From positions 1,798,001 through 1,862,000 of the forward strand of contig NZ_JACBZY010000001.1 in the NCBI RefSeq assembly GCF_013408685.1: a stretch of DNA of 64,000 nucleotides, in the 5' to 3' direction. A program made the translations under genes and the position numbers. Below the pieces are notes generated by a model. The model saw nothing but the letters and a program-made list of their open reading frames with translations. It ran no database searches and had not been told where the DNA came from. Every line of letters begins with the position of its first letter. The first letter of the stretch is position 1. Shown piece by piece: positions 60,254-64,000 of the stretch. Origin of the DNA: Schumannella luteola (GTDB lineage Bacteria > Actinomycetota > Actinomycetes > Actinomycetales > Microbacteriaceae).

Positions 60254-61683
60254 CATCGGTCAGCGACGCGGCGATGGCGGCGACCTTCCATGACGACGCC
60301 CTCGTCATGCTGGCCGAGGCGCGGGACGCGAGCGACAAGAAGCGCCGCAAGGCCGCGACCGGCGCGGGCCGCCTCCTGGGCTACTCGGCTCAGGTGAGCC
60401 CTGTCGACGGCACCGCGGAGCGCACGCGTCGCCGATTTCGCATCGAGGCGCTCGCGGCGGCCGGTATCGACGAAGAGACGCCGAGCGCCCAGCGCGACGC
60501 GTTCCTGACCCGCTTCGACCGCAACGTGGCGAAGGGCGCGGGCATGGCGGCGGACTCGGACGAACCGCCCGAGCTCGCAGCCATCGACCACAGTCGGGTC
60601 GAGTACTACCGGCGCGACGCGATCGAGCGCAAGCTCGGGCAGAGGGCTGCCGAGCAGTCGCTGCTCGACGCCGAGCGTGGAGCGACGGATGCACCGACCT
60701 ACGTCGACGTCGCCGCGCTTCTCGACGCGGGCTTCCAGGCCATCGAGCCCGATGCCGGCGGGATCCGCTCAGACGGTGTGCGCCTGCTCTACTCAGGCAC
60801 CGTCAACGGTCTCGTCGGTGAGAGCGAGGTCGCGAAGAGCATCGCGGCGACGTGCATGGTCGCTGACGAGCTCAGCCGCGACGGCTCCGCAGGGTGGATC
60901 GACCTCGATCACAACGGCGCAGCGGCGACCGTCGCCCGGTTCGTCGCCGCCGGTGTCGCCCCGGGCGTGCTGCGCGACCCTTCTCGCTTCCGGCTGGTCG
61001 TGCCCGAGTCGCGCGCCGCCGTGCTCTCCGCGATCGAGGATGCAGCCGGCTGGTCGCCCACCATGGTCGTGATCGACAGCGTCGGCGAGATCGTCCCGAT
61101 GTTCGGCGGTGACTCGAACAGCGCAGACGACTACACCCGCGTGCACCGCGAGGTCTTCGCCCGCCTCGCCGCGACCGGCGCGGCCGTGCTCGTCATCGAC
61201 CATCTCGCGAAGACCGCCCTCTCGACCGGCTACGCCTCCGGAACCGGCGCGAAGAAGCGCGCGATGGATGGCGCCTACTACGGCGTCAAGCTCGTCGAGC
61301 CGTTCCGACCCGGCGAAGGCGGCGCATCGGCATTCACGATCCTCAAGGACCGTCACGGCGGCGTGCGAGCGAAGACGCCCGGCGAGACCGCCGCCGTGTT
61401 TCGCCTCGACAGCCGCAGCGATGCATGGACGTGGGAGTTCTATCCCGGTCGCTCTGCCGATGAGCGCAGCGCCGACCAGCTCTCCGCCGACGTCGCTTTC
61501 GTGCTCGCCCTCGATTCTTTCCCCGCCTCTCGAGCCGCGCTACAGGGCGCCGTGCGCGACGCCAGCTCGGACGGCAAGGCATGGAGCAATGAGCGCGCGA
61601 GCGCCGCTCTCAAGGCCGCCAAGGAGCGCCAGGGAGCCGGCCCGTACACCTTCCCCCTGTCGGGCACCGAGTCCGATGACTGA
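60250..61683 (+). CDS. RecA-like AAA ATPase, probable replication protein of the element
   Basis: The product is 477 residues from the GTG at 60250, which overlaps the previous stop (GTGA). Residues 1-150 are helical and charged. The ATPase core shows an unusual Walker A, GLVGESEVAKSI (about residue 190), where the usual glycine before the Lys is Ala. A Walker B-like strand (MVVIDSVGEIVPMFG) and a second strand, AVLVIDHLAK, follow. A C-terminal part with WTWEFYPG and an Ala-rich tail completes it. The order resembles RepA/AAA_25-type helicases of plasmids and phages. Sequence repeats upstream could be its binding sites. Confidence 0.75.
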   Translation: MTSVSDAAMAATFHDDALVMLAEARDASDKKRRKAATGAGRLLGYSAQVSPVDGTAERTRRRFRIEALAAAGIDEETPSAQRDAFLTRFDRNVAKGAGMAADSDEPPELAAIDHSRVEYYRRDAIERKLGQRAAEQSLLDAERGATDAPTYVDVAALLDAGFQAIEPDAGGIRSDGVRLLYSGTVNGLVGESEVAKSIAATCMVADELSRDGSAGWIDLDHNGAAATVARFVAAGVAPGVLRDPSRFRLVVPESRAAVLSAIEDAAGWSPTMVVIDSVGEIVPMFGGDSNSADDYTRVHREVFARLAATGAAVLVIDHLAKTALSTGYASGTGAKKRAMDGAYYGVKLVEPFRPGEGGASAFTILKDRHGGVRAKTPGETAAVFRLDSRSDAWTWEFYPGRSADERSADQLSADVAFVLALDSFPASRAALQGAVRDASSDGKAWSNERASAALKAAKERQGAGPYTFPLSGTESDD

Positions 61684-61705
61684 CCACCCACGAAAGGACC
61701 GCACC

Positions 61706-62389
61706 ATGACCCGCTTCCGCACTTCCAACCGATTCGAGGGCGACCGCTACTCGGTCGACTTCATCGACACCACCGGCATCGAGGCCGTCGACAAGGCCGC
61801 CACCGAGCACCGCGCGATCGACGCGCGATACAAGGAGGCGAAGCGCGCCCGCGACGCTGCGCTCAAGGACGTCGCCGGGGCCAAGGATCGCCTCGTCGCA
61901 CAGGCCGCCGAATACGGCCTCAAGAAGGGCGAGCTCCCGAAAGACATTCGCAAGGGTGTGAAGACCGCGAAGGAGGCCGCCGAGGAGGGGCAGCTGCGCG
62001 TCGACGCGCTCGCCGAGATGGTTCGCACGTCCTGGACTCGCCTGGTCGCGCACATCGAGGCCAACGAGGACGCGCTCGCCACGGCCGCGCGTGAGAAAGG
62101 CGAGCAGTCGCTGCAGCGCATGGCCGCGGCGCGCGAAGCGTTCTCTTCCGCCGCACGCGAGGCCGAACTCAGCTACGGCCTCCTCGGCATGTTCTACCGG
62201 GGCCGCATCGACGGACTGCAGCCGATCCTCGCCGAGCTGCCGAAGTCGCAGCGGAAGATCTCGACCGATGAAGCGCTGACGCAGATGGGCAAGGCGGTCG
62301 GCTTCGCCAACCTCGACCTCGAGGTCGCGCGACGCGGCACCGGACCCACCCGCGACGAGGTCGAGGAGATCAGCGATGGGGAAGCGTAA
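61706..62389 (+). CDS. 227-residue charged protein, unknown function
   Basis: The product starts MTRFRTSNRFEGDRYSVDFI and then forms long helices rich in Ala, Glu and Lys (for example ARYKEAKRARDAALKDVAGA and AANEEAL-like stretches). Coiled-coil structure is likely. GAAAGGA lies seven bases before the ATG. The last 14 bases overlap the next gene. A phage-type scaffold or nuclease inhibitor cannot be told apart from sequence. Confidence 0.7.
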   Translation: MTRFRTSNRFEGDRYSVDFIDTTGIEAVDKAATEHRAIDARYKEAKRARDAALKDVAGAKDRLVAQAAEYGLKKGELPKDIRKGVKTAKEAAEEGQLRVDALAEMVRTSWTRLVAHIEANEDALATAAREKGEQSLQRMAAAREAFSSAAREAELSYGLLGMFYRGRIDGLQPILAELPKSQRKISTDEALTQMGKAVGFANLDLEVARRGTGPTRDEVEEISDGEA

Positions 62390-62747
62390 GGGCGCCGAGG
62401 TCGTCGACCCGCGCATTCGGGTCGAGCAGGCCGTGCGCGCGGTCATGATGCGACGCGAGGGCGCCGACTACGCCGACATCGCGACGGAGCTGCGCATCAG
62501 CGAGGCCGAGGCCGCGGAGATCACCCGCGTCGGGTACGGCCGGCTCGCCGCGCAGACCGCCGACGAGCTGCGCATCGAGGTCGAGGACAGGCTCAACGGC
62601 CTGCTGCGCCGCGCGCACCTCGATCTCAGGTTCGCCGACTCCCAGAGCGCTCGAACGGCGCTCTACCGGACGATCCTCGCCATTGAGGGGCGACGAGCTC
62701 AGCTGCTCGGACTCGACCTGCCGAAGGCCGGCACCGGCGATGAGTGA
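62376..62747 (+). CDS. Small helix-turn-helix-like protein, possibly terminase small subunit-like
   Basis: The 123-residue product has a possible helix-turn-helix at about residues 25-55 (GADYADIATELRISEAEAAE) and ends IEGRRAQLLGLDLPKAG. The latter is reminiscent of terminase small subunit-like proteins of actinophages. That resemblance is weak and I rate it low. If true, the element would package DNA, but no large subunit follows. It overlaps its neighbours by 14 and 8 bases. Confidence 0.6.
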   Translation: MGKRKGAEVVDPRIRVEQAVRAVMMRREGADYADIATELRISEAEAAEITRVGYGRLAAQTADELRIEVEDRLNGLLRRAHLDLRFADSQSARTALYRTILAIEGRRAQLLGLDLPKAGTGDE

Positions 62748-63405
62748 GCGCCGGCCGCGCCGGTCCGACTTCGACCTGCTCGGGGACTACTACGCGGCGC
62801 TGCTCGGCTGGATCCAGCGCCGGCACCCCGACGACCAGATCGCCCGCATCCGCCGATTCGAGAAGGCCGAGAAGAAGGAGGCCGCCATGCCCGTAGAGCG
62901 CAAGGCCAAGGCCAAGCCCGTCACCCGCCACGACCGCGAGGTCGCCGAGGCGCTGACCCAGATGTTGGCGCTCGAGCACACCGCCGCCGGTGACCCGACC
63001 GAGGAGGCCGAGCTGCGGCGTCGGCACATCGCGAACCGGACCTCGAGACGCTATGCGAAGGCCACGGCGAAGTGGGCACGCCGGTCGAGTGAACCGGCAT
63101 GGCGCGCTCGCTGGCGCGACGAAGCCGAGTACGTCGTGTTCGTGGTCCGCGGCGGCAAGAAGGGTGAGGCGAAGCGCGAGCGCAAGGAAGAGCGGCAGCT
63201 CGCGAAGAAGCGGGCGGAAGACGAAGCGTATTGGGCGGCGCGCAGTCGCCCGGACGACGAGCCGGAGGCGCGATCGACCGCCGCGTCGCCGGGCCGTCTC
63301 GAGCGCGAGTTCGGCGACCTGGCTCCCGAGCCCGACCAGCCCCGCCGTCGCCGGCGGGCGGGGATCGTCGCCGTCTACAACCGCCACGGCGACCGGATCG
63401 GGTGA
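62740..63405 (+). CDS. 221-residue basic protein, unknown function
   Basis: The start at 62740 overlaps the previous gene. The N-terminus reads MSERRPRRSDFDLLGDYYAA, then LLGWIQRRHPDDQIARIRRF. The rest is Lys, Arg and Glu-rich helix (ERKAKAKPVTRHDREVAEAL; later RERKEERQLAKKRAEDEAYW), ending with a basic RRRRRAGIVAVYNRHGDRIG tail. It could bind nucleic acid. I recognise no family. Confidence 0.65.
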   Translation: MSERRPRRSDFDLLGDYYAALLGWIQRRHPDDQIARIRRFEKAEKKEAAMPVERKAKAKPVTRHDREVAEALTQMLALEHTAAGDPTEEAELRRRHIANRTSRRYAKATAKWARRSSEPAWRARWRDEAEYVVFVVRGGKKGEAKRERKEERQLAKKRAEDEAYWAARSRPDDEPEARSTAASPGRLEREFGDLAPEPDQPRRRRRAGIVAVYNRHGDRIG

Positions 63406-63575
63406 TGGACACCCCGACCGCGCCATGGCGCCTCACGACGTGCTGCGAGCCCGGATGCTCGGCGCCGGTCGACAAGCCTCGCAGTCGAGTTCGCTGCGCT
63501 GAGCACTACTCCCCGCCCGTCTACGGGCAACCCGAGAAGTTCACGACCCCCGCACCGAAGAAGGAGACACCATGA
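63405..63575 (+). CDS. 56-residue zinc-finger-like protein
   Basis: The ATG at 63405 overlaps the previous stop by one base. The product has CCEPGC, then a short gap and VRCAEHYSPP, giving four cysteines and a histidine that could hold one zinc ion. Small Cys-rich proteins of this kind are common in actinophage genomes and have no known role. Confidence 0.6.
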   Translation: MDTPTAPWRLTTCCEPGCSAPVDKPRSRVRCAEHYSPPVYGQPEKFTTPAPKKETP

Positions 63576-63796
63576 CGAAGAACCTCAAGGCCCGCGCCCG
63601 TCAGCTCGAGGCGGAGCTGCGCTCCCGTCGCGACGCTCGCTCCGACACTGAGCGCCAGATCGACGCCGCCCGCGGCATCAACGGGCGCCCGGCCGAACCG
63701 GAGTACAAGCCCGAGGCCGAGTGGACGACGACGGAGCGGCAGCTCCACGCACACCGCGGCATCCGCCCCGTGATCAATCCCGAGGGGGAAGCATGA
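63572..63796 (+). CDS. 74-residue charged protein, unknown function
   Basis: The product has a helical N-terminus (KARARQLEAELRSRRDARSD) and a short C-terminal part with RQLHAHRGIRPVINPEGEA. An internal repeat is visible: ERQIDAARGIN and ERQLHAHRGIR. It overlaps both neighbours by four bases. Confidence 0.6.
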   Translation: MTKNLKARARQLEAELRSRRDARSDTERQIDAARGINGRPAEPEYKPEAEWTTTERQLHAHRGIRPVINPEGEA

Positions 63797-64000
63797 GCCG
63801 CGTCGTAGACCCGCGCACGCCGGTCGACCCGACCAATCGCATGGCGACCGAGCTCGCGGCGATCAAGCGCCGGCTCGACCTGCTCGAGGCCCCGACCGGC
63901 ACGAGCGTCTATCAGACCGTCGCCAAGCTCACGCAACTCGTCTCGAACATCCAGGCGCAGCTGGACGCCTACAACGCCGCGCGCTACACCAACGCGCAGA
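63793..64000 (+). CDS. Phage tail-like protein, N-terminal part (runs off the window)
   Basis: Only 69 codons are seen. The product starts MSRVVDPRTPVDPTNRMATE, then has a coiled-coil segment (LAAIKRRLDLLEAP) and TSVYQTVAKLTQLVSNIQAQ, ending ARYTNAQ. Actinophage tail fibre and minor tail proteins often begin with such a short coiled coil and continue with YTxAQ-type segments, so I infer a tail-like protein. The full length is unknown. Confidence 0.55.
   Translation, partial: MSRVVDPRTPVDPTNRMATELAAIKRRLDLLEAPTGTSVYQTVAKLTQLVSNIQAQLDAYNAARYTNAQ

Larger units (their letters stand above)
57175..64000. mobile_element. Integrated element in comM (left end; continues past the window)
   Basis: The left junction (attL) lies at about 57173-57205, where comM-like coding sequence changes to CTCAAATGGATTGCATC and a serine integrase starts three bases after the comM stop. 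Genes visible: integrase, a two-helix membrane protein on the other strand, a repeat-rich control region, a 59-residue protein, a 121-residue protein, a RecA-like ATPase, and six more small or partial genes ending in a tail-like protein. Overlaps of 1-14 bases link most of them. No terminase large subunit, portal or capsid is seen here. It is a prophage, a phage satellite or an integrative plasmid-like element; the right end would decide. Confidence 0.85.

Noticed and set aside
63793-64000. Treating the last partial frame as proof of a complete prophage.
   Set aside because: Only 69 codons are visible and the tail-like resemblance is weak. No other structural gene is in the window.

Overview
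The window is a stretch of very GC-rich chromosome from an actinobacterium, most likely of the family Microbacteriaceae. I infer this from the GC-rich codon use, the actinobacterial gene order (DUF177-rpmF-rnc-mutM ... smc ... ftsY ... ffh ... rpsP-KH-rimM-trmD ... rplS-lepB-rnhB-DUF2469-yraN-comM) and the F420 genes. Many genes have a -10-like hexamer only 6-7 bases before the start codon, so leaderless transcription appears common. No tRNA, rRNA or CRISPR array was recognised.

Layout. 1-4072: the 3' end of a MoxR ATPase, then a DUF58 protein and a membrane transglutaminase, as one operon. 4103-9087: an ABC importer of the proposed F420-0 type, beside cofC and cofD of coenzyme F420 synthesis. 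9200-11785: DUF177, L32, RNase III and MutM. 11878-14900: a small monooxygenase, then a one-gene insertion that carries a PD-(D/E)XK-like nuclease and duplicates the 3' end of an oligopeptide-binding lipoprotein gene. 14977-17514: a FAD oxidoreductase and a GNAT protein. 17761-31995: smc, ltrA, a serine hydrolase with two histidine phosphatases, ftsY, two VOC domains, and a regulator divergent from an aldo/keto reductase. 32072-40297: a D,D-carboxypeptidase, doxX behind a structured leader, a gamma-carbonic anhydrase-like protein, ffh, a lipoprotein, an F420-type LLM oxidoreductase, a YbdK-type ligase and an EamA exporter.

40332-47417 is a siderophore-iron unit: an AraC-type regulator faces a reductase, binding protein, two permeases, an ATPase and an esterase across a DtxR/IdeR-like iron box. 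47548-55719 returns to the ribosome and secretion core (S16, KH protein, RimM, TrmD, Map, L19, LepB, RNase HII, DUF2469, YraN), with an AbiEi/DUF559-type accessory gene set antisense between rimM and trmD.

At about 57175 the competence ATPase gene comM is cut close to its 3' end by an integrated element that runs past the right edge. The element starts with a large serine integrase. It continues with a repeat-rich control region, a RecA-like ATPase and a tightly overlapping run of small genes, ending in the start of a phage tail-like protein. No terminase large subunit, portal or capsid gene is seen in its first 6.8 kb. The two insertions, in the oligopeptide-binding gene and in comM, are the most unusual parts of the window.
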